Below are positions 49,805 through 56,845 of a DNA stretch of 56,845 nucleotides, piece by piece. Numbering within the stretch: the first letter of the stretch is position 1; each line of letters opens with the position of its first letter. Position numbers and translations under genes: made by a program. The notes below the pieces were generated by a model. It was not told the DNA's origin. It ran no database searches and worked only from the letters and a program-made list of their open reading frames with translations. This stretch comes from an uncultured Clostridia bacterium. Lineage in GTDB: Bacteria > Bacillota > Clostridia > Christensenellales > Borkfalkiaceae. Where the stretch lies: the NCBI GenBank assembly GCA_947625245.1, contig CANQNO010000007.1:1-56845 (forward strand), read 5' to 3'.

Positions 49805-52636
49805 TTAAACGTTTTGACGGCTTCCCAATATTTTTTTGAGGAATTGACCCGTATAGCTGTTTTTAACGGCGGCTACCTCTTCGGGCGAACCCGTAGCTAT
49901 TATTTGCCCACCTTTATCGCCGCCTTCGGGTCCCAAATCTATTATCCAATCCGCGCACTTTATGACGTCGAGATTGTGCTCTATTATTAGCACGGTATTG
50001 CCGCCCTCTTTGAGCCTTTGCAATATTTTAATAAGTTTGTCCACGTCGTAGCTATGAAGCCCCGTCGTGGGTTCGTCGAGGATATAAAAGGTTTTGCCCG
50101 TACTCCTCTTTGACAGTTCGGCGGCAAGTTTTACCCTTTGCGCCTCGCCGCCCGACAAAGTTGTGGAGCTTTGCCCAAGCTTGATATAGCCCAACCCAAC
50201 GTCGTTCAAAGCCGATATCTTGTTGTATATGGAAGATATGGGTTTAAAGAATTCACACGCTTCGGCGACGGTCATGTCAAGCACGTCGGAAATGGATTTG
50301 CCCTTGTATTTGACCTCTAATGTTTCACGGTTGTAGCGCTTGCCGCCGCACACTTCGCAGGGGACGAAAATGTCGGGCAGGAAGTGCATTTCTATCTGTA
50401 TTATTCCGTCGCCCTGACAGTGTTCGCACCTGCCTCCCGCGACGTTGAAAGAAAACCTGCCGCTCTTGTACCCCCTCTCCTTTGCGTCGGGAGTTGCCGC
50501 GAACAATTCGCGGATTGGCGAAAATACGCCCGTATAAGTTGCGGGGTTGCTCCTCGGCGTTCTGCCTATAGGCTGCTGGTCGATGGCTATTACTTTATCG
50601 AAATTTTCCAGCCCTTCGAATTTATCGGCATTGCCCGGCTGGCGGCGCGCGGAGTTGAGGTTGTTGGCGAGATAGGGATAAATTATCTCGTTCACAAGGC
50701 TGCTTTTGCCGCTGCCCGAAACGCCCGTTACGGCAGTTATTAAACCCGCCGGAACACTGACGTCGATATTTTTAAGGTTGTTCTGCCTGCATCCGTACAC
50801 TTTAAGCCATTTGTCCGACGGCTTTGAACGCACGGCGGGCACCTCAATCTTTCTGCGCCCCGCAAGGAAGTCGCCCGTTATCGAGCGAGGCTCGTTCATT
50901 ATGTCGTCCTGCGTACCGCATGCGACGATCTCGCCGCCGTGGACGCCCGCCATTGGACCGATGTCTACGATGTAGTCGGCGGCGCGTATTGTGTCCTCGT
51001 CGTGTTCTACGACTATAAGCGTGTTGCCGATATCGCGCAAGCCCTTTAAAGAGTTTAAAAGCTTTTCGTTATCGCGCTGGTGAAGCCCTATGCTTGGCTC
51101 GTCGAGTATATACAAAACGCCCGTGAGAGCGCTTCCTATCTGCGTGGCGAGGCGTATGCGCTGGCTTTCGCCGCCCGAAAGAGTAGCCGCAGAACGCGAC
51201 AAGGTCAGATAGCCCAATCCCACGTTCTGCAAAAAGCTTATTCTGCTGTCTATCTCCTTTATTATGCTGTCGGCAATCATGTGCTCTGTTTTATTGAAGA
51301 AAGAAAAATCGGCAAAAGCTTTGAGGTCGTCCACCGACATATCGCAGACTTCGGCTATGTTTTTGCCGCCTACTGTTACCGCAAGCGCCTCTTTTTTAAG
51401 CCTTTTACCGTGGCAGACGGGGCAATCGGAGGTGCGCATGTAGCGCTCTATATCCCACTTTACGCTGTCGGACGAGGTTTGGTTGTAACGGCGTTGCAAA
51501 TTAGTGACAAAGCCTTCCCACGCCGTGCGGTAACTGCCGCTGAAACGGTATGCGTTGTACGACAGGTCGATCTGTTCGCCGCCGTTGCCGTACATAAGCA
51601 TTTCGTAGACGCCCGCGGGCAGGTCTTTTACGGGCACATCGAGCGAAAAGCCGTAAACTTTGGAAAGCGAGGAAAGATACATTTGGGTCATAGCCGAACT
51701 GTCCAGATTCCAGCCGCTTATCTTTATCGCGCCCTCTCGCAGGGTTTTGGTCTTGTCGGGGCAGATGAGGTCGGGGTCGACGGTCTGCCTGAAGCCGAGA
51801 CCCGAACATTCGGGGCATGCCCCCCAGGGTGTGTTGAACGAAAAAAGGCGAGGTTCGATTTCCTCTATCGAAATACCGCAGTCGGGGCAGGCGTACCTTG
51901 AGGAATACAGCTCCTCTTTCCCGTCGCTGTCGATTATGACAAGCCCGTTTGCAAGGTTCAACGCGCTTTCGAGCCCTTCGGTTAGACGTTTTAAAACCCC
52001 GTCCTTTATTACAAGGCGGTCTATAACCACCGAAACGTTGTGGCGGATATTCTTTTCAAGCCTTATTTCTTCCTGCAAATCATAGATTATGCCGTCTATT
52101 TTTACCCTGCCGTATCCGCTCTTCTTCCAGCTTGCAAGCTCCTTTGAAAATTCGCCCTTTTTGCCGCGGACGACGGGCGCCTCTATTATCACTTTACTGC
52201 CGGCGGGCAACAGCATTACGCGGTCGGCGATTTCGTCCACCGACTGCCGCCTTATCTCCCTGCCGCATTCGGGGCAATGGGGAATCCCGACGCGCGCGAA
52301 GAGCAGCCTGAAATAGTCGTAAATTTCCGTTACGGTGCCTACGGTGGAACGTGGATTGTGCGAAGTGGTCTTCTGGTCTATGGAAATCGCGGGGGAAAGC
52401 CCCTCTATCAGCTCAACGTCCGGCTTTTCCATCTGTCCGAGGAACTGGCGGGCGTACGAAGAAAGGCTTTCTATATACCTGCGCTGGCCTTCGGCGAAAA
52501 TAGTGTCGAAAGCGAGCGTGGATTTTCCGCTGCCCGAAAGCCCCGTGAACACCGTAAGGGAATTGCGGGGAATATGCACGTCTATGTTTTTAAGGTTGTT
52601 CTCTTTTGCCCCTTTTACGTAAATTTCTTCTTTCAT
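49805..52636 (-). CDS. uvrA: Excinuclease ABC subunit A
   Basis: The 943-residue protein has two ATPase halves: Walker [17 protein letters not shown] and [13 protein letters not shown], signature [11 protein letters not shown] and [11 protein letters not shown], and zinc-finger cysteine pairs (CPECGREI region, CPDCG...CPECSG, and CEHCQGDG...CEVCGG). It finds damaged DNA and loads UvrB. Its start overlaps the uvrB stop by 4 bases, so they form a uvrBA operon, driven by the promoter and operator at 54665-54708. Confidence 0.98.
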   Translation of the reverse strand: MKEEIYVKGAKENNLKNIDVHIPRNSLTVFTGLSGSGKSTLAFDTIFAEGQRRYIESLSSYARQFLGQMEKPDVELIEGLSPAISIDQKTTSHNPRSTVGTVTEIYDYFRLLFARVGIPHCPECGREIRRQSVDEIADRVMLLPAGSKVIIEAPVVRGKKGEFSKELASWKKSGYGRVKIDGIIYDLQEEIRLEKNIRHNVSVVIDRLVIKDGVLKRLTEGLESALNLANGLVIIDSDGKEELYSSRYACPDCGISIEEIEPRLFSFNTPWGACPECSGLGFRQTVDPDLICPDKTKTLREGAIKISGWNLDSSAMTQMYLSSLSKVYGFSLDVPVKDLPAGVYEMLMYGNGGEQIDLSYNAYRFSGSYRTAWEGFVTNLQRRYNQTSSDSVKWDIERYMRTSDCPVCHGKRLKKEALAVTVGGKNIAEVCDMSVDDLKAFADFSFFNKTEHMIADSIIKEIDSRISFLQNVGLGYLTLSRSAATLSGGESQRIRLATQIGSALTGVLYILDEPSIGLHQRDNEKLLNSLKGLRDIGNTLIVVEHDEDTIRAADYIVDIGPMAGVHGGEIVACGTQDDIMNEPRSITGDFLAGRRKIEVPAVRSKPSDKWLKVYGCRQNNLKNIDVSVPAGLITAVTGVSGSGKSSLVNEIIYPYLANNLNSARRQPGNADKFEGLENFDKVIAIDQQPIGRTPRSNPATYTGVFSPIRELFAATPDAKERGYKSGRFSFNVAGGRCEHCQGDGIIQIEMHFLPDIFVPCEVCGGKRYNRETLEVKYKGKSISDVLDMTVAEACEFFKPISSIYNKISALNDVGLGYIKLGQSSTTLSGGEAQRVKLAAELSKRSTGKTFYILDEPTTGLHSYDVDKLIKILQRLKEGGNTVLIIEHNLDVIKCADWIIDLGPEGGDKGGQIIATGSPEEVAAVKNSYTGQFLKKILGSRQNV

Positions 52637-54600
52637 TGATTTTTGCTCTTCAACATTTTTTTCTTCAACTGCGCTATGGTATCGCGGATCTCGATGGCTT
52701 TTTCGAAGTCGAGCTGCGCCGAAGCGACTTTCATGAGCGCCTTCAGCTTTTCTATCTCCTGCGGGATGTCGGCAAGCTTTATGTCGCCGCTGATTTCCTT
52801 TTTGCCCGTGATGCCTATCGTGTTTTTGACTTCTTTTATTATCGTTTTGGGCACAATGCCGTGCGCCTTGTTGTATTCGTCCTGAATTTTGCGGCGGCGT
52901 TCGGTCTCGTCAATGGCGCGGCGCATACTGCCCGTTATGACGTCGGCGTACATTATCACTTTACCCTCGGCGTTGCGCGCCGCCCTGCCTATCGTTTGGA
53001 CGAGAGAAGTTTCGCTCCTCAAAAAGCCCTCTTTGTCGGCGTCGAGAATTGCAACGAGCTTTACTTCGGGCAAATCCAGCCCCTCGCGCAAAAGATTTAT
53101 GCCGCACAAGACGTCAAATTCCCCGCTCCTCAGCCCGTTGATTATGTCTATGCGCTCCAAAGCGTCGATATCGCTGTGCATATACCGCACTTTTAATCCG
53201 TGCTCTTTGAGATAGTCGGTAAGGCTTTCAGCCATTTTTTTTGTCATGGTTGTGACGAGAATTCTGCCGTTTTCGGATATAACCCGCTTGATTTCGCCCA
53301 AAAGGTCGTCTATTTGCGTCTTTGTGGGGCGGACTTCGACGACGGGATCCAAAAGCCCAGTGGGGCGTATCAATTGTTCAACTATGTTGCCCGCCTGTCC
53401 GAGCTCGTATTCCGCGGGAGTAGCCGAAACGCAGATAAGTTGAGGTACGCGGGCGTCGAATTCCTCGAAAGTCAACGGGCGGTTGTCGTACGCCGATTTT
53501 AGGCGGAAACCGTAATTTACGAGGTTCTCCTTGCGGGAACGGTCGCCGTGGTACATTGCGCCTATCTGCGGAATAGTCATATGGCTTTCGTCTATAAACA
53601 CAAGGAATTTACCCGCGGGGAAATAGTCCAAAAGGGTGAAAGACGGTTCGCCGGGCATTCTCCCGTCGAAATAGCGGCTGTAATTTTCCACGCCGCTGCA
53701 ATAGCCTATCTCCCGCATCATCTCCAAATCGTACGTGGTGCGCTGTTCGAGGCGCTGGGCTTCGAGCAGTTTCCCCTCGTCGCGGAACGCCTTCACCTCG
53801 TCGTGCATGTCCCGCTCTATCATGGAAAGGGCGTTTTGCATTTTGTCGGAACCCACGGCGTACTGCGAAGCGGGGAATATGAGAACGTGCTTGAGTTCGG
53901 AAATTATGTTGCCCGAAACGGCTTCCTCTTCGCATATCCTGTCTATTTCGTCGCCGAAAAATTCCACGCGCACGGCAATTTCGGAGTTGGACGCGGGGAA
54001 AATTTCCACGGCGTCGCCGCGTACGCGGAAAGAAGAACGCTGGAAATCGATATCCCGCCTTGCGTACTGAATTTCCACAAGCTTTCGCAAAAGCTCGTCC
54101 CGCTCCATTTCCATGCCGGGTCGAAGGGATATTGCAAGCCTGAAATACTCCTCGGGCGCGCCCAAACCGTAAATACAGCTAACAGACGCAACGACAATCA
54201 CGTCCTCGCGTTCACCCAAAGAACTCGTGGCGGAGTTGCGGAGTTTGTCTATCTCGTCGTTAAGGCTCATATCTTTTTCGATATAAGTGTCCGTTGAGGG
54301 TATGTAGCTTTCGGGTTGATAATAGTCGTAATAGGAAACGAAATACTCCACGCGGTTATTTGGGAAAAATTCTTTGAATTCGTTACAGAGCTGCGCCGCA
54401 AGAGTTTTGTTGTGCGCTATCACGAGCGTGGGGCGGTTGACGTTTTTTATGACGTTTGCCATAGTAAAGGTCTTGCCGCTGCCCGTAACGCCCAAAAGCA
54501 CCTGTGTGCGGATGCCGTCAAGCACCCCCTCGGTAAGGCTTTGTATAGCCTGCGGCTGGTCGCCCGTAGGTTGGAATTTGGAGTGTAATTCAAACTTCAT
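52633..54600 (-). CDS. uvrB: Excinuclease ABC subunit B
   Basis: The 655-residue helicase-like protein shows [18 protein letters not shown] (Walker A), [23 protein letters not shown] (beta-hairpin), [13 protein letters not shown] (Walker B), and motif [11 protein letters not shown], with a C-terminal UVR motif ([35 protein letters not shown]) that binds UvrC. It verifies lesions. It is the first gene of the operon. Confidence 0.98.
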   Translation of the reverse strand: MKFELHSKFQPTGDQPQAIQSLTEGVLDGIRTQVLLGVTGSGKTFTMANVIKNVNRPTLVIAHNKTLAAQLCNEFKEFFPNNRVEYFVSYYDYYQPESYIPSTDTYIEKDMSLNDEIDKLRNSATSSLGEREDVIVVASVSCIYGLGAPEEYFRLAISLRPGMEMERDELLRKLVEIQYARRDIDFQRSSFRVRGDAVEIFPASNSEIAVRVEFFGDEIDRICEEEAVSGNIISELKHVLIFPASQYAVGSDKMQNALSMIERDMHDEVKAFRDEGKLLEAQRLEQRTTYDLEMMREIGYCSGVENYSRYFDGRMPGEPSFTLLDYFPAGKFLVFIDESHMTIPQIGAMYHGDRSRKENLVNYGFRLKSAYDNRPLTFEEFDARVPQLICVSATPAEYELGQAGNIVEQLIRPTGLLDPVVEVRPTKTQIDDLLGEIKRVISENGRILVTTMTKKMAESLTDYLKEHGLKVRYMHSDIDALERIDIINGLRSGEFDVLCGINLLREGLDLPEVKLVAILDADKEGFLRSETSLVQTIGRAARNAEGKVIMYADVITGSMRRAIDETERRRKIQDEYNKAHGIVPKTIIKEVKNTIGITGKKEISGDIKLADIPQEIEKLKALMKVASAQLDFEKAIEIRDTIAQLKKKMLKSKNQ

Positions 54601-54664
54601 TTCGGTTTTAAATTATAACCCTTTTTTTTGCGGTTTACAACAATTTGCCCCGCCTTTACGGGCT

Positions 54665-54680
54665 ATAAACTTATGTTTAA
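54665..54680. promoter_or_regulatory. LexA-type operator of uvrBA
   Basis: Plus strand ATAAACTTATGTTTAA holds the perfect palindrome TAAAC-ttat-GTTTA (54666-54679), adjoining the -10 box. Together with 42163-42178 the shared form is TTAAACAWAWGTTTRT when read in gene direction. Confidence 0.65.
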
Positions 54681-54708
54681 TTGTAACACTGCAGGAAAAA
54701 TTTGTCAA
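54680..54708 (-). promoter_or_regulatory. Sigma-A promoter of uvrBA
   Basis: On the minus strand: consensus -35 TTGACA (54708-54703), 17-base spacer, -10 TACAAT (54685-54680). Confidence 0.75.
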
Positions 54709-54732
54709 CAGCGGCAAAATACGGAAATTTTA

Positions 54733-54767
54733 AAATCGGCGGGCGCGAATTTAGCGCCCGCCGATTT
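54733..54767 (-). terminator. Terminator of the Xre repressor gene
   Basis: A perfect 14-bp stem (54733-54746 with 54754-54767), 14 bases beyond the stop at 54781; minus-strand tail TTAAAATTT is only partly T-rich. Confidence 0.6.
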
Positions 54768-54780
54768 ATTTTACATTGTG

Positions 54781-55005
54781 CTATTTGAAAATTTCGTCAT
54801 AGCCGACGTTGAGAATTTTTTTTATTAGAATTATCTCGTCCGCGTAAAGGTGACGCTGCCCCACCTCTATCTTTGCAACCGCGCTGCGGGTCACGTCGCA
54901 ACCGCTGATCTGAAGCTTTGTAGCAAGATATTCCTGCGTAAAACCCGCACGTTCGCGCAGTTTTTTAATGTTATTGCCAATGCGTTTTTCGATTTCCGTA
55001 TTCAT
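54781..55005 (-). CDS. Xre-family repressor, 74 residues
   Basis: The protein begins MNTEIEKRIGNNIKKLRERAGFTQEYLATKLQISGCDVTRSAVAKIEVGQRHLYADE at 55005; it is nearly all a Cro/Xre helix-turn-helix with an extra short turn (GCDVTRS) in the recognition area. A longer frame to 55059 would add residues from the promoter region. The divergent operators at 55016-55037 and 55071-55096 are probably its targets. The -10 TATAAT for this gene is at 55054-55049 on the minus strand, between the two operators. Confidence 0.82.
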   Translation of the reverse strand: MNTEIEKRIGNNIKKLRERAGFTQEYLATKLQISGCDVTRSAVAKIEVGQRHLYADEIILIKKILNVGYDEIFK

Positions 55006-55015
55006 TGCCTGACAA

Positions 55016-55037
55016 TTTGCTCCTATATAAGCGCAAA
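55016..55037. promoter_or_regulatory. Operator 2 (imperfect palindrome) in the Xre/lipoprotein divergent region
   Basis: A 22-base near-copy of the core of the palindrome at 55071-55096: outer TTTGC/GCAAA arms and central CTATATA are kept, with 3 changes. It lies between the xre -10 and its start codon, where binding would block xre transcription (autorepression). Confidence 0.65.
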
Positions 55038-55040
55038 CAC

Positions 55041-55069
55041 TTGACTTAATTATAGCCAAATGATATTAT
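55041..55069 (+). promoter_or_regulatory. Promoter of the leucine-rich-repeat lipoprotein
   Basis: -35 TTGACT (55041-55046), 17-base spacer, -10 TATTAT (55064-55069). The palindromic operator 55071-55096 begins directly after the -10 and covers the expected start. Confidence 0.6.
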
Positions 55070-55070
55070 T

Positions 55071-55096
55071 GTTTTGCACCTATATAGGTGCAAAAC
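55071..55096. promoter_or_regulatory. Operator 1 (perfect 26-bp palindrome) for the lipoprotein promoter
   Basis: Arms GTTTTGCACCTAT and ATAGGTGCAAAAC are a perfect inverted repeat with no spacer. Centre-to-centre distance to operator 2 is 57 bp, between five and six helical turns, with both divergent promoters between or over them. Confidence 0.75.
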
Positions 55097-55122
55097 TTTT
55101 TAAGCAAGGAGAAACCGAAAAA

Positions 55123-56829
55123 ATGAAAAAGAGAAGCTTTATAACACTGTTGGCAGTTATTTTTTGCGTGACGCTCGCCGCGGGAATAGCGGCATGCCGC
55201 TCCGGCGGTTCGGGCGGTTCGGGCAACACACATATCCACAGTTATTTGGATAAATGGTCTTGCGACGCCGAATACCATTGGCACGACCCCGTCTGTTACC
55301 ATTCCGCGGACGAGGAAGTTCCCGTGGCGGATAAGGCGCCGCACGAATACGAGGACGGCGTATGCAAAGTCTGCAAATACATAGACGATTTACTCATCGT
55401 TCCGCAAAGCCGCAAACTCATAGAGGATAAAATAGCCCCCGTGCTGTTTGCAGACAGGGACGAAAAGACTATTCTTTCGCAGAATTGGCAGTTGATTACC
55501 GACAATAAAAACGAATATCTTACGGGATTAGCCGCCACATACATTTACGCCACAGAAGAACACACCCATGTTGTGAACATTGACACAATTTCGTTCACAA
55601 AATTTTCGCTCGAAAATCTTGTAGGCGCAAAGTTCACGGAATTCGACAAGGATTCCATTAAAACCGAAAACAAGAAATCGCTCACTGCAAGCCTTATAAA
55701 GACATGGGAAGTAAATGCGGACGAACAGCGCAAGGCGGAAGCGTTAAAAAACCTTTCGGTTGCCGACGGATACGAAAATACCGTACGCACACTGTTTGCG
55801 GACGCCGACGGGAAGAATTTCCTGCTTGAGTGCAACGCCGGCACGACAAGAATAAACAGCTCTGCCTACGCCGACACAAAAATCGAGGGCAGGCAGGTAA
55901 CGGAGCTTGAATACACCGTAAGAGAGCACAAATATACCACCGACAACCTCTGCGCGGCGGCGGATTGCGGTTACGACGGGCTTGAATACGAAGAAATAGA
56001 GGGCGGATACGCCATAACGGGTACGGGCGAGCTGGATAAATCCAAATTGAAAATATTGAACCTCTCCCCCACCCACAAAGACAGAACGGTAAAGAAAATA
56101 GGCAACGACGCCTTTTCGGGGTGCACAAACCTGGAAACGGTGAGAATTATAGGCAACAACAATGCTTATATCGAAGAAATAGGTTCCCGCGCCTTTGAGG
56201 GATGCAAAAGGCTTTACGACTTTGCCTGGCAGAAATCGTTGACGAGCATAGGCGAGTATGCGTTTCAAGGCTGCGTTTCGCTTTACAGGGTTCAACTTGA
56301 AGGCACACCGCAAATAGGTAGCGGCGCCTTTTCGGGATGCCGAAAAATAATAGAAGTTTACTGCATGTATAACGACTTAACAGAGGGTTCGTCAAGTTAC
56401 GGCGGGATAGCAATCAACGCCAAACACGTTTACGGACCGAATATCGAAGGACATGAAAGCGACCCTTCGCGGGTTTGGAAATCGGTAAACGGGGATTCGG
56501 AGCCTTTCGCGGGCGCGACCTTTATATTTTATAACGACACAAAAGAGAAAAAAGACTATCTTATAGGGCTGGACGGCGGTTCGTTCAACTTTACGACCAC
56601 CGATAAACTGATACTGCCCAAAAAGCTTGCGTACCTCGGTTATTCCACCGAAAAATATGAAGTTTACGACTATGCGTTTGCGCATTTCGACGAAATAAAA
56701 TCGGTTGAAATACCCGAAAGCGTTACTTCTATCGGCTGGGGTGCGTTCAATGGTTGCACAAGTCTTAAAAGCGTAAAACTGAAAAATGGACAGTCACCAA
56801 AAACGGCAGCCGAAATCAATGTAAACTAA
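55123..56829 (+). CDS. Lipoprotein with BspA-type leucine-rich repeats
   Basis: The 568-residue protein starts at 55123 (MKKRSFITLLAVIFCVTLAAGIAACR), with a good AAGGAG site and lipobox IAAC (C25), so it is probably a surface lipoprotein. An N-terminal cysteine/histidine segment (HSYLDKWSCDAEYHWHDPVC, then EDGVCKVCKY, about 37-83) resembles small Cys-rich modules of clostridial surface proteins. The C-terminal part has BspA-type repeats (KIGNDAFSGCTNLETVRI, EEIGSRAFEGCKRL, SIGEYAFQGCVSLYRV, QIGSGAFSGC, SIGWGAFNGCTSLKSVKL). Between them lies a unit of unknown type. It is predicted to be repressed by the Xre protein encoded divergently. Confidence 0.85.
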   Translation: MKKRSFITLLAVIFCVTLAAGIAACRSGGSGGSGNTHIHSYLDKWSCDAEYHWHDPVCYHSADEEVPVADKAPHEYEDGVCKVCKYIDDLLIVPQSRKLIEDKIAPVLFADRDEKTILSQNWQLITDNKNEYLTGLAATYIYATEEHTHVVNIDTISFTKFSLENLVGAKFTEFDKDSIKTENKKSLTASLIKTWEVNADEQRKAEALKNLSVADGYENTVRTLFADADGKNFLLECNAGTTRINSSAYADTKIEGRQVTELEYTVREHKYTTDNLCAAADCGYDGLEYEEIEGGYAITGTGELDKSKLKILNLSPTHKDRTVKKIGNDAFSGCTNLETVRIIGNNNAYIEEIGSRAFEGCKRLYDFAWQKSLTSIGEYAFQGCVSLYRVQLEGTPQIGSGAFSGCRKIIEVYCMYNDLTEGSSSYGGIAINAKHVYGPNIEGHESDPSRVWKSVNGDSEPFAGATFIFYNDTKEKKDYLIGLDGGSFNFTTTDKLILPKKLAYLGYSTEKYEVYDYAFAHFDEIKSVEIPESVTSIGWGAFNGCTSLKSVKLKNGQSPKTAAEINVN

Positions 56830-56845
56830 AAGAGTTAAACCGAAA

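Overview
This window looks like the chromosome of an anaerobic, amino-acid-fermenting member of the Firmicutes, most likely an uncultured Clostridia lineage. The evidence is the sigma-A promoters (TTGACA/TATAAT type), strong AGGAGG-like ribosome binding sites, a low-GC-Gram-positive style dnaG-rpoD-trmK-nif3 cluster, an RNase P RNA and a 6S RNA, ferredoxin-linked 2-oxoacid oxidoreductases, and an archaeal-type aspartyl-tRNA synthetase. Species identity cannot be read from the sequence alone. Most genes lie on the minus strand in long, tightly packed operons, often with 4-base ATGA start/stop overlaps.

Layout. 1-1124: a tRNA-Tyr cut by the window edge, an imperfect duplication of its 3' flank, and a self-contained candidate non-coding RNA (promoter, nested rod-like inverted repeats, terminator), followed by an unrecognised TTG-start gene. 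1239-5085: a NERD/zinc-finger membrane protein, a lipoprotein with an internal duplication, an Xre-type membrane regulator with helically phased repeats upstream, and a 54-residue YjzC-like protein. 5207-16639: a 12-gene minus-strand operon that appears to encode the whole methylaspartate route of glutamate fermentation: GlmS-GlmL-GlmE mutase system, methylaspartate ammonia-lyase, CitDEF-type lyase (inferred citramalate lyase) with its CitC and CitXG maturation proteins, a two-subunit class I hydro-lyase (inferred mesaconase), and a cobalamin adenosyltransferase for the mutase coenzyme. 16777-19750: malic enzyme, 6S RNA, AspRS.

19811-32539: a run of minus-strand genes: a degenerate metallo-beta-lactamase-fold protein leading aroC-aroB-aroE-aroQ-aroK-SDR, then dgt-dnaG-rpoD-trmK-nif3-zinc-ribbon protein-glycosyltransferase. 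32653-34578: tRNA-Thr(CGU), a tyrosine integrase pointing at it, and a gene-free stretch with a MITE-like or structured repeat. 34579-39710: two ferredoxin-dependent 2-oxoacid oxidoreductase clusters (VorDBAC-like and IorAB). 39867-41973: a two-component system.

42130-56829: a radical-SAM DNA repair pair, RNase P RNA, pyruvate kinase, two flavoproteins, a ferritin-like protein, uvrB-uvrA, and an Xre repressor divergent from a BspA-type leucine-rich-repeat lipoprotein. Two observations tie this part together. The radical-SAM pair and uvrBA carry almost the same palindromic operator next to the -10 box, suggesting shared LexA control. The Xre/lipoprotein divergent region carries a perfect 26-bp palindrome and a near-copy 57 bp away.

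The most novel-looking items are the candidate RNA at 371-583 with its unknown neighbour gene, the shared SOS-like operators, the complete self-sufficient methylaspartate operon, and the structured repeat at 34361-34481.
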